DNA from: Xanthostigma xanthostigma
Lineage: Eukaryota; Arthropoda; Insecta; Raphidioptera; Raphidiidae
Assembly (NCBI GenBank): GCA_963575645.1
Contig: OY754467.1
Span: 23,209,001-23,273,000 of the forward strand
Direction: 5' to 3'
DNA length: 64,000 nt
The position numbers and the translations under genes were made by a program. The notes beneath the pieces are model-generated. The model worked only from the letters and a program-made list of their open reading frames with translations, did no database searches and was not told the DNA's origin. This document shows, piece after piece, positions 55,190 to 64,000 of this stretch; within the stretch, counting starts at the first letter, position 1, and every line of letters starts with the position of its first letter.

Positions 55190-57970
55190 TGAGTAATATG
55201 TCTTGATTTTAAAATATTTTTTGAGATAAAATTTTTACAAGAGAATTAAATTACAGCTGTAATGTACACAATGTAACTGAAATGTTTTTGAATCACATAA
55301 GTTGATTATAAAAACGAATTACACCTACGCAGTGAATTATACAATTTAAAATACAATTTTTTATTACGAATTGCTAACACGATATACTAGAATATATTTT
55401 TGGAAAATAATATATTTGACGTTTAGATGTACCTGATTTTAAAAAATGGTATTACAACTAGGTGGTAAAACTAAACCACATGACGACATAAGTGTAATAG
55501 ATTAACATATTTACACAAGACAATTGCTTTGTCGTATTTGAATTCCGATCCGAATAAGTACGTAAGTTTAGAAACTTTTGGACTTTTAAACTTCAACGCC
55601 TTGAATGAAATGGAAAAAATGCTAATTAATATGGCTACAGCAACCGCCGGGACCGTTATATCATAAATGTGGCTCAAAAAATTGTTTCTTTAAAAGATTT
55701 CGATTCGGATGCCTCATACAGCAAAGTTTTTTGAAAATAGAATAGAATTAAATCCTCTACAAAATATTTCCTTCACATTTTTTCTCTAAACTAAACAGTT
55801 TCGGTGCAGCAGCTGAGCCAAGTGAAATATTTTTGACAAAATTTTGATTTTTTGCAATTTACCAATAATTGACTAAATTTTGTATGCTTATTTGAGACAT
55901 ATTGAGCTAACAATTCTGAAATTTGTAGGCTTTTAAGTATAATATTCTCATTTCTAGAGCAGTTTTTCTTCGTATTTTACTATTTTCCGTGTGTTACCTA
56001 CGTTCGTCGCAAATGGTTATCGGTGTTGAAAATATCTATTGAATATTAATGAAATTTTGCCAAAAGCACATACGTTTTCTAATACAAAAACGTTGAGTAC
56101 GTTATTTACATTTTTCCTCCGAAATTTCTGTATACTATGTCGCGTTCGGGGAAAAACTGTTGTAGAAATAAAAATACTAAACTCAGAAGACTAAAAATTT
56201 TATGATCGTTTAGTCAACGCTTCTTAGATAAGAATACAAAATTTAGTCAAGATTGAATAATTAATACACAAATTGTAAAAAAATAATAATTTTAACAATA
56301 CTTTGCTTGACTTCTGCACCGAAGACAAAAAAATGTATAAAATATATTTTGTAGAAAAATTAATTGTTTTATTTTTTTGTAAACATTTTTTGCCAATGAG
56401 GCACCCGAAGCTAAATTTTTATAATAAACTGTTTTTGCGCCATTTTGTCAATATGGCGAACCGCGACATTTAGCATTTTTCCTCATTTCAATTAGGCCAT
56501 CAAAATTTACAAATTCCTAAAGTATCAAAACTTTCATACTTATTCCCATTAAATCCGCAAGCTTTGCTATTTCTCTTGAATGATTTAGACCAATAAAAAG
56601 ACAAACTCGATTTCCACTATTTCGAAAATTAGAAGAACTTTTCCATGGTTACAATATAGAATTTTGACAACATACAAGCAAAAACCTGATGAAACACAGG
56701 TTTTTAACTCTTTTTAAACAAGTTCCAATCATCGCACGAAGGTGCAATTTTAAGAGATTGTGTATCAAACTTATATAAATGTTCCCTCAAATTTGCACCC
56801 TCTTGCGATTTTGGAGAGTCAAATCATCTTCATTTTACTGGCCTATATTATTAGAAATGTATGTGCAGTTCGGGATTAAATTTAAAACACTAACATGAAT
56901 TTTGAGCACACACTCTACAGTTAAGAACCACTCTATAATGACTATTTTTAAAACTTTCCGTGTCTCTCTGATAGCATTTTTACAAGCATTTTATACGAAT
57001 AAACAAGAAATATATATAACTCCAAAATACTAGTTTAAAAGGAAGTTGAATTTATGTATCTTTTAAATTGACAATTTAAATTATTTCAATCTGAACGCTG
57101 CATAGCTTCTTTATTGGCACTGGAACCTCTTTCGCATTTAAACATGCGATATATTTCTTAATATTGCTATAATCAGATCATATATTACACTTTTTTTTAC
57201 TGTATCAAGTTTGTCGCGTAAACACGAATGGAATGCTAGTTCAATGAATTGTGACCTTGCAAGGACGTTTACATTTTTAGTGTACTTGGCACACTTGATA
57301 CCTTCCAAATCTTTCACCTCTTTACTCTTTTCGATTTTATTATCCTTTCATCGCTACTTTTGTATTAATTACGTCATATTTCACATGCCAGCAAATTTTT
57401 GAAGTGAAACTTTTTAGATGCGCTAGGAGGGCCAATTGGCTTGTATCAGATGAAAAGTGAAACGCTTCCCCTTCTCCGACTTCAACCGGTAGTTGAGAAG
57501 AAAAAGTGGGAGCATCGTTTCTGCTCACTCCACACGCATGCGCAGTGTGTACTGTGTGTATACGTAGCGTTTTCTCTAGCCACGGTTACAAATTCCACAC
57601 AAGCATTTCTTAATCCTGAAATTCTAAAATCGTCAACAAGTGCTAGAGCCTAACAAGTTTCACTTCTAGAGCACAAGAGTCTCACGTATACTTTCCCCCC
57701 TAAAGTCAGCTTAACTGCTTTCAAGCTTTTTGAGGGAAGTTCTTTTCAATCGTTTAATATAGAGTAGGTACTGTTTCTAAAAAATGTTATATGACGACCG
57801 TAGAAATTCAGCACGCTTTCAATCTGAAAAGAGATAAGCATTTTCTATCAGTATAAGTAGTGTTAATCCAATAGAGTGTCACGATAAAGGAAGTTTTGGT
57901 TGAGAATCCTTAACCAAACCTTTTTTCATCGTGATCATTTTCTATATAAAAATCTTTTAATAGCCGGTTT
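55190..57970. other. No gene recognised; AT-rich non-coding DNA
   Basis: Overlapping frames at 57211-57653 on both strands lack domains. The NRF-1-like ACGCATGCGCAGTGTG lies at about 57535. The rest is AT-rich. Confidence 0.45.
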
Positions 57971-57976
57971 AAATCA

Positions 57977-58110
57977 GGGGTGCTCAACCTTTTTATAAGC
58001 TTTTATTTAACTTCACGTTCCGTTTATTTTTGTTTGTTAAATATCTTGCGACCGATTTCATTTCACGTCAACTGATGAAGTTGCAATTTTGTACATATTT
58101 GTATTACCTA
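57977..58110 (+). mobile_element. hAT-like end fragment
   Basis: CAGGGGTGCTCAACCTTTTT at 57977 is a terminus I recognise from animal hAT elements. The interior (TTGCGACCGATTTCATTTC) is non-coding. No matching right end or target duplication was found, so this is a truncated piece at best. Confidence 0.35.
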
Positions 58111-58224
58111 TGAAAATTTATGAATCAATGATCGTTTTTAGAATTAAGTAATCAATTAATTTTAATAAATTAATGTTTTTTTAAATTAAAAAATTGGCAT
58201 GAAACTGGTATATAATTTCGATCG

Positions 58225-58290
58225 ATAGTACCAGCCGGTCCCGGCTCACTCGCAGAGTCGTGGGTTTGAACCCCATGTTGGGCAAATCTA
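58225..58290 (+). repeat. tRNA-like SINE scrap (B-box)
   Basis: CAGAGTCGTGGGTTTGAACC then CCATGTTGGGCAAATC has a pol III B box (GGTTTGAACC) inside a T-arm-like GTGGG/CCCAT stem. This is the common '..gtgggttcgaacccc..gggcaaa' arrangement of insect SINEs. No A box is convincing. A T-run follows at 58290. The overlapping frames to 58699 (up to 104 codons) start beyond it and show no domain. Confidence 0.4.
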
Positions 58291-58299
58291 TTTTATTTT

Positions 58300-59232
58300 T
58301 TTTTATTATGCTTTACACATGCATAAGCTATTTTATAGGGTGTTGTGCAATATTTTTTAAAATTGTCGGAGTTTTTTTCCCAAAATGCTCTCAAAAGCAG
58401 CATTGCTATCTGTGTTTTTACTCCGTTTTTCCACACATACCTTTCCATCGGTTTTATCTTTTACTGCAATAATAAATACCTACTCGTATTTATGGCGCAG
58501 TACAGGCAATTGCACCGTGTACGAGTGGTTAACTTTTGAGTACGACATAAATACACGTACATTTGAGCGACTGAAACTTTCCAATTCGATAGAGATTCCG
58601 CGTGTCACTCCAAAACCCTTGGATTTTGTATTTACATGCTCATATTTAGATTCTACACTGCTGTTCTACATATGGTATATAATTGGCGTACGGCTTTAAG
58701 TCTAATAATTTTTGCTTCACGCGTTAAAAACGTACATTCCAATAATCTTCGATGCGCTGCCGGCCTAAGACGTTCCAAAATCGATTAATGAACCTATGAG
58801 AGTTTACCGATGTTGCTACTAAATGCTATCAATAACAACTATAATAAATAACCATAATTAAATTACATATTTTAACATAAACTACAACAATATTATAACT
58901 AAATCATGAGCAAGTGTATGTTCAATAAATAAATACCTTCAATGTGACATTCCGGAAGACTTTACATATTCCTTTATTGACATATTTATTGTACTTGAAT
59001 TTATTTACCTATGTGTTTATATAACTATGTTGCGTCTAAAAATCGAAAGGGGCTGTCGCGAAGATTAGATGAACAGAGTTGAAAATCAGAAATAGGAGCA
59101 AACAAAAAATTCATTTTAAAAATTGTTTCAAATATCAATTAATTTGGTTCTAGAAGGTAAATGTTAGTTATCACCTAAAATACATTTTCATTGGTAAATC
59201 TATTTGGAAGCTTCTGCCAAACAGTTTTAATT
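58300..59232. other. No gene recognised; overlapping ORFs without domains
   Basis: Three plus-strand frames overlap at 58260-58699. The longest (104 codons from 58385) has a hydrophobic start and the stretch CTVYEWLTFEYDINTRTFER, with no motif I know. Overlap of three frames and AT-driven composition argue against a gene. Confidence 0.4.
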
Positions 59233-59233
59233 T

Positions 59234-59834
59234 TTTTGACGTGACAACGTCTTATAAATTGATGAATCACCAATCTTATAAATTGATAAAACACCGGCTG
59301 CATGCACGAAAAAGTGTAACGTTCCTAACGTAACGTTCGTAACGCGTAACGCGTAACGTTCCGCCTGACCCTGTGCGTGCTTTTCTCGAAAACGGCCCTA
59401 ACGATTTGGATGAAATTTACTGAAAAGGGATTTTGGGGGGCAAAAAATCGTTTTAGCTAGGTCTCATCTCTCGAAAAAATCGTTTTCTTACAAATTTTAT
59501 CATTATAAAAATCAATTTTTTGACGTATGAAAATACTTAAATATTGTAAGTAGGTTTTGGAATTTTATATTATAAACAGTGAAACAATTGTTTTATAAAT
59601 ATTATGACAGCTAATCTTTGAGACTTAAAATAAATACGAAAGAAAGAAAGTTAAAAAAAACAATTATATTATATGGTGAGTAATTTAAATAAATAAAATT
59701 AACCTAAATTTGAAGCGAAAGATGCAATATCATAGATTCGAATTATTATAATTATTATATAAATTTAGGTTATGTATTACGGAATACGTTATCACGTAAA
59801 ACTATCGTCCGTAAACCGACTTTACAGACAACCA
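59234..59834 (+). mobile_element. Unclassified four-copy transposable element, copy D (short core)
   Basis: Colinear with copy B (577 bp) over its 601 bp and in the same orientation. It has the tandem TTATAAATTGATGAATCACC units, CGAAAACGGCCCTAACG, GGATGAAATTTACTG, GCTAGGTCTCATCTCTCG, the AAATTTAGGT stem and GACTTTACAGACAACCA. It has an expanded GTAACGCGTAACGCGTAACG run (about 59338-59358) where the other copies have one or two units. The left sub-terminal motif has one change (ACGTGACAACG). Confidence 0.7.
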
Positions 59835-59839
59835 TTTTT

Positions 59840-61505
59840 TTACAAATATTTCCAATATTTGTTAAATTATTTTCGAAGATGATATTTTTAATAAACGCAG
59901 ATAAAAAAATACTACAATTAAAAAAAACCCTAAAAACTCTGGTAGAAGCTTTAGGTGTATATTTACCAACCCAAAATCATTCATCTATTGAACACAGTAG
60001 TTTATTTTAATTGCTGACTAAAATGACCACAAGCTGTGAGACGTTTAGATAATTCTATTCAAGGGTTTAGAGATTTGACCATTTGTTTTATCTATAGCAA
60101 CTCCTTCAGGAGTGCTAGTAGTAAATGGTAATATTCTGCTTGCTTATATCACATACCTACTTCACTCATTATACTGCACTAAGGAGAGAAAATACTTACA
60201 AAAAATATGTCAAATCCGAGCACTGTCATCTGGATTACTACGTATACTAAATTCAAATTTTTAAAGGGTCATTGTAAGTAGTAGTTAAACATATGGTAAT
60301 TTTTAATTGCCGCATGTAGAGCATAATTTTAACAAGCGAAGAAATATATATAAGCATCCAGGGTTTTTCTTGGCTGTGCTATAATATTAAAAGTGCATTT
60401 TTTTCAATTATAGTTCGTAACGCTTTGCAACAATAAATTAAGATCAATTCGTTCTGATTGTAAACTTCTTTTTTTTCTGAAAATGTTTATTTCAATTGTT
60501 CTTGCAAACATAACTAGTTTCAGATCAAACCTACTACTAAGAACTAGCCATATCTATCCATGTAAATTGTAAGCTACCCCGTCGCCATTTGTACAATCAA
60601 CTGTTTATCATTTACCTGTAACGATCATAATGTACATAATATGGAAATATTCTTTACATTATGTATTATGTATATTGTATTATATTATGTAGTTACAAGT
60701 GCAACGACATACCGGTTATGTAAATAGTGACATATGAATGAAACACACGAGGCTATGTCAAAATATATTACGTACATTAAAACAAAAAAAATATATTAAG
60801 TGTTCTCGTATAACGTATAAATTCATTGTTGTAGTTCTTTCCAGATAATTTTTGAGCCCCGTGTATAGGCAGCGATACAAAAAATTGACAGTCAAGTATT
60901 AATAAATTGGAAATATGAATTGGTACTAGGTCTAAATAACCCTGGCAGCTGGAAATTTAAAATGCATTTTGAAAAATTATTTGATTCTAAAGTGTAGATA
61001 CAAACTTTATGTATTTAAAAAATCACACACATTTTCGATGAACTAAACAGACAGAAGAATCAGTTATATTTTTCTATTAAATAGCGCCTGGAATATTCTG
61101 GAACACTCTATATGAAAGCAAGGTATTATAACGAAAAATCACACAGCTTTCGATATTCAGTTTCATTTTGTATAAATACGTGTTTTACATAATTACTTCG
61201 ACTTGTTTACTATTTTAATTTTTGTATTGTAAATCTGATTCCCCGCTGTTTTATTTGCTCTAAATGTTTGAGTTTTAAACAGAACAATGCGGTCGGTTGA
61301 AGGTACTGATTTATGGTGTAATAAATTAAACTGAAAGTGAAACCATTTTCGCCTAGTTTTTATCAAATAAAGTTAATATTTTATTTATGATTATTGGCCC
61401 GGTTCGGATTCGCCCGAATTTCTAGATTGTCGCCACCGTTTTCTCATCGTCTTACGTTGGAAAATTGGCTCCATGAAAAGTGCTTTTATTTTATGTTTAA
61501 CCTCA
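59840..61505. other. No gene recognised; AT-rich non-coding DNA
   Basis: No supported frame or element ends. GGCCCGGTTCGGATTCGCCC at about 61396 is a small GC-rich patch just before the LINE scrap. Confidence 0.5.
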
Positions 61506-61507
61506 TC

Positions 61508-61561
61508 CGTACTGTCCAGGATAGACCTAAATGGAAGGAAGTGGTATCCAGCGTCCTCTAG
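61508..61561 (+). pseudogene. LINE 3'-end scrap (QDRPKWKEVV)
   Basis: The plus-strand frame reads IRTVQDRPKWKEVVSSVL before TAG. It matches the (A/V)QDR-KW---V pattern that closes RTE-type LINE polymerases, just before their stop. ATCATCATCATT follows at 61577-61588, resembling a short-repeat LINE tail. The length is too small for clade certainty. Confidence 0.4.
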
Positions 61562-61655
61562 AGGATATGGAACTAATCATCATCATTTAAATATTGGGGA
61601 AGAAGGCAAACTGCATATTGCAAATCCACCAAAGAATTAAAAATAAAAAAAACTT

Positions 61656-61772
61656 AAAAAATTGAAGCTTTTTTGAAAAGGTCACTAAAAAGCGTAAAAT
61701 AACAAGTGCCGACCTCAAAACTTTGTTATTTTACGCTTTTTAATGATCTTCTTGAAGGGGGTTCAATTTTTT
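61656..61772. mobile_element. Foldback element with perfect 19-bp core stem
   Basis: AAAAAGCGTAAAATAACAA (61687-61705) and its exact complement (61723-61741) form the core around a 17-nt loop (GTGCCGACCTCAAAACT). Pairing extends outward with mismatches through AGGTCACT/AATGATCTT to AAAAAATTGAA / TTCAATTTTTT, a hairpin of about 117 bp. It could be a foldback MITE or, less likely, a small-RNA precursor. Confidence 0.6.
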
Positions 61773-61774
61773 TT

Positions 61775-62123
61775 TGAAGTTTGTTTTTCCAATACGTGTT
61801 CATATTAACGTTTCTTACCCTTTTTGAAAAATTAGGCATTAACAAAAAAATTATTGATACAATTTTTGCCAAAACAAGTTTAGTAAACTAAATGTATCTG
61901 AAAAAACGAATTCTGCGATATAAATTAAAAAAAAAAAAAAAACTATAGTAAGGTACCAAAATTTAAGAAAGCAATCATCATTATAGTACGGTTCATATAA
62001 TGGAACGGCAAAGCAATTAAACAATATCAATCATATCCGACTCATGTCTAAAAACTATCCCTCTTATTACATTATGAAGTATTAAAGATGTATGACTCGA
62101 GAGAACTCCTTAAATTTTGAATG
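61775..62123. other. No feature seen; AT-rich spacer
   Basis: Poly-A and poly-T rich spacer between two foldbacks, with an ~18-A run at about 61926. No other feature. Confidence 0.5.
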
Positions 62124-62271
62124 TATATGTTACGGTTAATACAAGAAAGTAGTTAATTCGCGAATTAATCGGCTAATTACCCGAATTAACCAATCCTTGA
62201 CGTTGGTTAATTCGGGTATTAGCCGGTTAATTCGTGAATAAACTACTTTCTTGTATTAACCGTAACATATA
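62124..62271. mobile_element. Near-perfect 148-bp foldback MITE
   Basis: The left arm (TATATGTTACGGTTAATACA, AGAAAGTAGTTAATTCG, GGCTAATTACCCGAATTAACC) pairs with the right arm down to a 9-nt loop (TCCTTGACG, 62194-62202), with few mismatches. The arms contain several smaller AATTCGCGAATT-type palindromes. The low divergence between arms suggests youth. TA-rich edges make the exact end and duplication ambiguous. Confidence 0.7.
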
Positions 62272-62279
62272 GACTATAG

Positions 62280-63290
62280 ATTTCAAGATAATTATTTTCT
62301 TTTCTACCCACATTAAAGTTATGTAACACTATAAATATCTCAAATTACTTTTAATGACCGAAGGAAAAAATATGACATATTCAAAATCACATATTCTTAT
62401 CTAATGATAGGAAGTTGTACCCATATAAGGTGCAAGTCAAAATTAAAATTGCATATGTGGCATATTTTACTTTAAACTATTTTAATGGCTTCAGAGAATT
62501 CCTTCTGAAAAAAACGTGATGTCTATTTCAAAGTTGCGGTCAACAGTCTCTTTATATTTATAATTCAACACTTCATCAACAAAAATGTATTCACATAATA
62601 AAATTGTATCCGAATTAGGCGTTAGCATGAATGTTTTGAATAGCATTCAGCGAATAAAGAGTATGCGACCAGTTTCCGTAATGGATTTGATTATATAAAG
62701 CTAAAGATGTCAAAATGATTTACTGATCACTCAAAATTCAAACATTTCTTATTCTAGTACTTCAATTTTTCATTAGTCACTCAAAAAAAATGTAAAGGAC
62801 CTTGTTTTTTACCTGCCTGCGACAAGCAAAAGGGTTATGTTTATAAGTTTATTCATTTGCAAGAAAGAAAAAATAGTGGAGATTTTTTTGTCCCAAAGGT
62901 ATTCTGAATGAAAATGAAGCATACACGTTGCTGTCCTCCGTTGTGTTCTTCTATTAAACTTGCTTTGATATTTTAAAACTACTTGGGTTCTGAAGGGCCC
63001 CATAGTCATTTTAATAGTGCAAATAATAACTCATGGATACTCGACTTTCTTTTTAATTAATAATCTACAAAACATTATCAACGTATTGCGACGTCGCATT
63101 TCTAGTTTGAGGTATGATATTTGTCAACCAACGAATGCTATGATTAATTAACTCATAAATTCGTCATAAAAACACGAAGAAACTCTATCATGTGTGTGCC
63201 TATAATCTGTAATAAATATAAAAAAGAAATAAAAAGTAGAGACTGTATATTTCACTACAGAAGTAAAACTGATATAATTGTAAAAAAATA
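62280..63290. other. No gene recognised; AT-rich non-coding DNA
   Basis: Frames of 61-66 codons (62809-63009, 63148-63336) have no domain. No element ends. Confidence 0.5.
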
Positions 63291-63292
63291 CA

Positions 63293-63382
63293 AAATAATA
63301 ATAATAATAACGGCACCGACAACCAGGATCGAACATACAACCTTTAGGCTACAAGGCAACTGTTCTACCTCGCCGCCAACTT
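63293..63382 (-). repeat. Short tRNA-derived SINE with (TTA)n tail
   Basis: On the minus strand, TGGCGGCGAGG (A box, plus 63368-63378) and ATGTTCGATCC (B box, plus 63326-63336) are at tRNA spacing. The acceptor-like ends GGCGGCG and CGGTGCC pair in five of seven positions. It is followed by a (TTA)n tail (plus AATAATAATAATAA at 63296-63310). The anticodon and T-arm stems are poor, so this is a SINE or decayed tRNA, not a working tRNA gene. Confidence 0.5.
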
Positions 63383-63389
63383 AACTTAA

Positions 63390-64000
63390 TGCTCTACGGT
63401 ATACGTGCATTGCGAGATGTTTGTTATATTTTCAGTCTCAAAAATCAATTTCACTCTACAATGCCAAAAGAAGTTAAAAACACGAAAAACTTGACGTGAG
63501 CGGTTTTGCTTTTTGAATACCTATATAGTAGAAGTATACATGTGCGATATGATAATGATTTTAAGTGCAACGACACTTATCGAAGTGAGACAGTGTGCGC
63601 GAGAAGGAGAAAGAGAAAAAAAAGACGAGTGCAATATTTGAACTGAAATCGATCGTATATTCCGTATAGGGAAGCACAATCCGCAGCCTGCTGCCTGTGT
63701 TTGCATATAAACAATAATCGCCGTCAGGTGAAAACACTGCAAACACCTCAGGAGAGAAATGCTTAACCGGTTCCTTGGCTCTTAGCAGGTTACATGTGAT
63801 TCCATCGATATTTATTCACATACAGGATCGGACTAAATAAATTATTCCTTAATTAGTTCTCGTTCAAGTCTAAAGTGCTAATTTAATAAATATTTCAGAA
63901 TAAATATTAAGAAATATATGATTTTGTTACAAATTACCTACAATACATTTATCTAGTACAGCGATTAGCAGGATCTCAGTCTCTTATTTTATCTTTACTC
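63390..64000. other. No gene recognised to window end
   Basis: Overlapping minus-strand frames at 63521-63746 have no domain. A purine-rich patch (GAGAAGGAGAAAGAGAAAAA) lies at 63600-63620. Nothing else supported. Confidence 0.45.

Noticed and set aside
58260-58699. Three overlapping plus-strand frames, up to 104 codons
   Set aside because: Overlap in different phases with no recognised motif, and begins beside a tRNA-like repeat.
63293-63382. Possible tRNA gene
   Set aside because: Anticodon and T-arm stems are poor and a (TTA)n tail follows. A SINE explains it better.

Overview
This is an AT-rich piece of a eukaryotic nuclear genome, most probably from an insect. I base that on its animal-type DNA transposons (hAT-like and PIF/Harbinger-like MITEs, rosa-type mariners), decayed LINE fragments and tRNA-derived SINEs. 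It also carries the 'CTAGCCGTTACCCGCGGCTTCGCACGC' type of retroelement tail, split here into its halves CTAGCCGTTACCCGC and GGCTTCGCACGC, which I associate with insects. I cannot fix the order (Lepidoptera and Hemiptera are both plausible). There is no bacterial operon structure, CRISPR array or rRNA.

I find no intact protein-coding gene. The longest continuous frames are pieces of a mariner transposase, and most others are chance frames in AT-rich DNA. The window is either intergenic or part of very large introns. Hints of a host gene are two plus-strand segments with good splice signals on both sides: a 68-nt candidate non-coding exon at 9518-9585, and a 50-nt candidate exon at 55135-55184 that is open in exactly one phase. 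Three minus-strand islands look coding by base composition and purine-first codon pattern but match nothing I recognise: 10584-10925, 19522-19671 and 42085-42285.

Layout. 1-9 kb: three retroelement tails, a hAT MITE with a perfect 8-bp target duplication (5915-6474), a foldback MITE (6517-6705), and an inverted-repeat pair around a LINE 3' end (7755-8365). 9-20 kb: the candidate non-coding exon, a basic ORF with a promoter-like CpG cluster behind it, foldbacks, a reverse-transcriptase scrap, one copy of a palindromic repeat, and an ~82-bp tandem array (17660-17985). 20-30 kb: a Harbinger-like MITE, copy A of an unclassified four-copy family, a second palindromic-repeat copy split by a nested hAT MITE, and a mariner deletion derivative with perfect 31-bp ends (28697-29600). 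30-42 kb: a hAT MITE, a second, heavily mutated mariner, family copy B, a tRNA-derived SINE, and a MITE ending in GGGGCCATTC. 42-55 kb: the GC-rich minus-strand frame, palindromes, copy C, another hAT MITE, a TA-flanked long-TIR MITE, and a LINE C-terminal fragment. 55-64 kb: the 50-nt candidate exon, copy D, a LINE scrap, two foldbacks and a second SINE.

The most distinctive structure is the A-D family (23168-24130, 33189-33765, 46123-47089, 59234-59834). All four copies share both ends, but two carry one core (~965 bp total) and two another (~580-600 bp). They share sub-terminal inverted ACGTGATAACG motifs, and I could not assign them to a superfamily. All calls come from reading the sequence; no database search was run.
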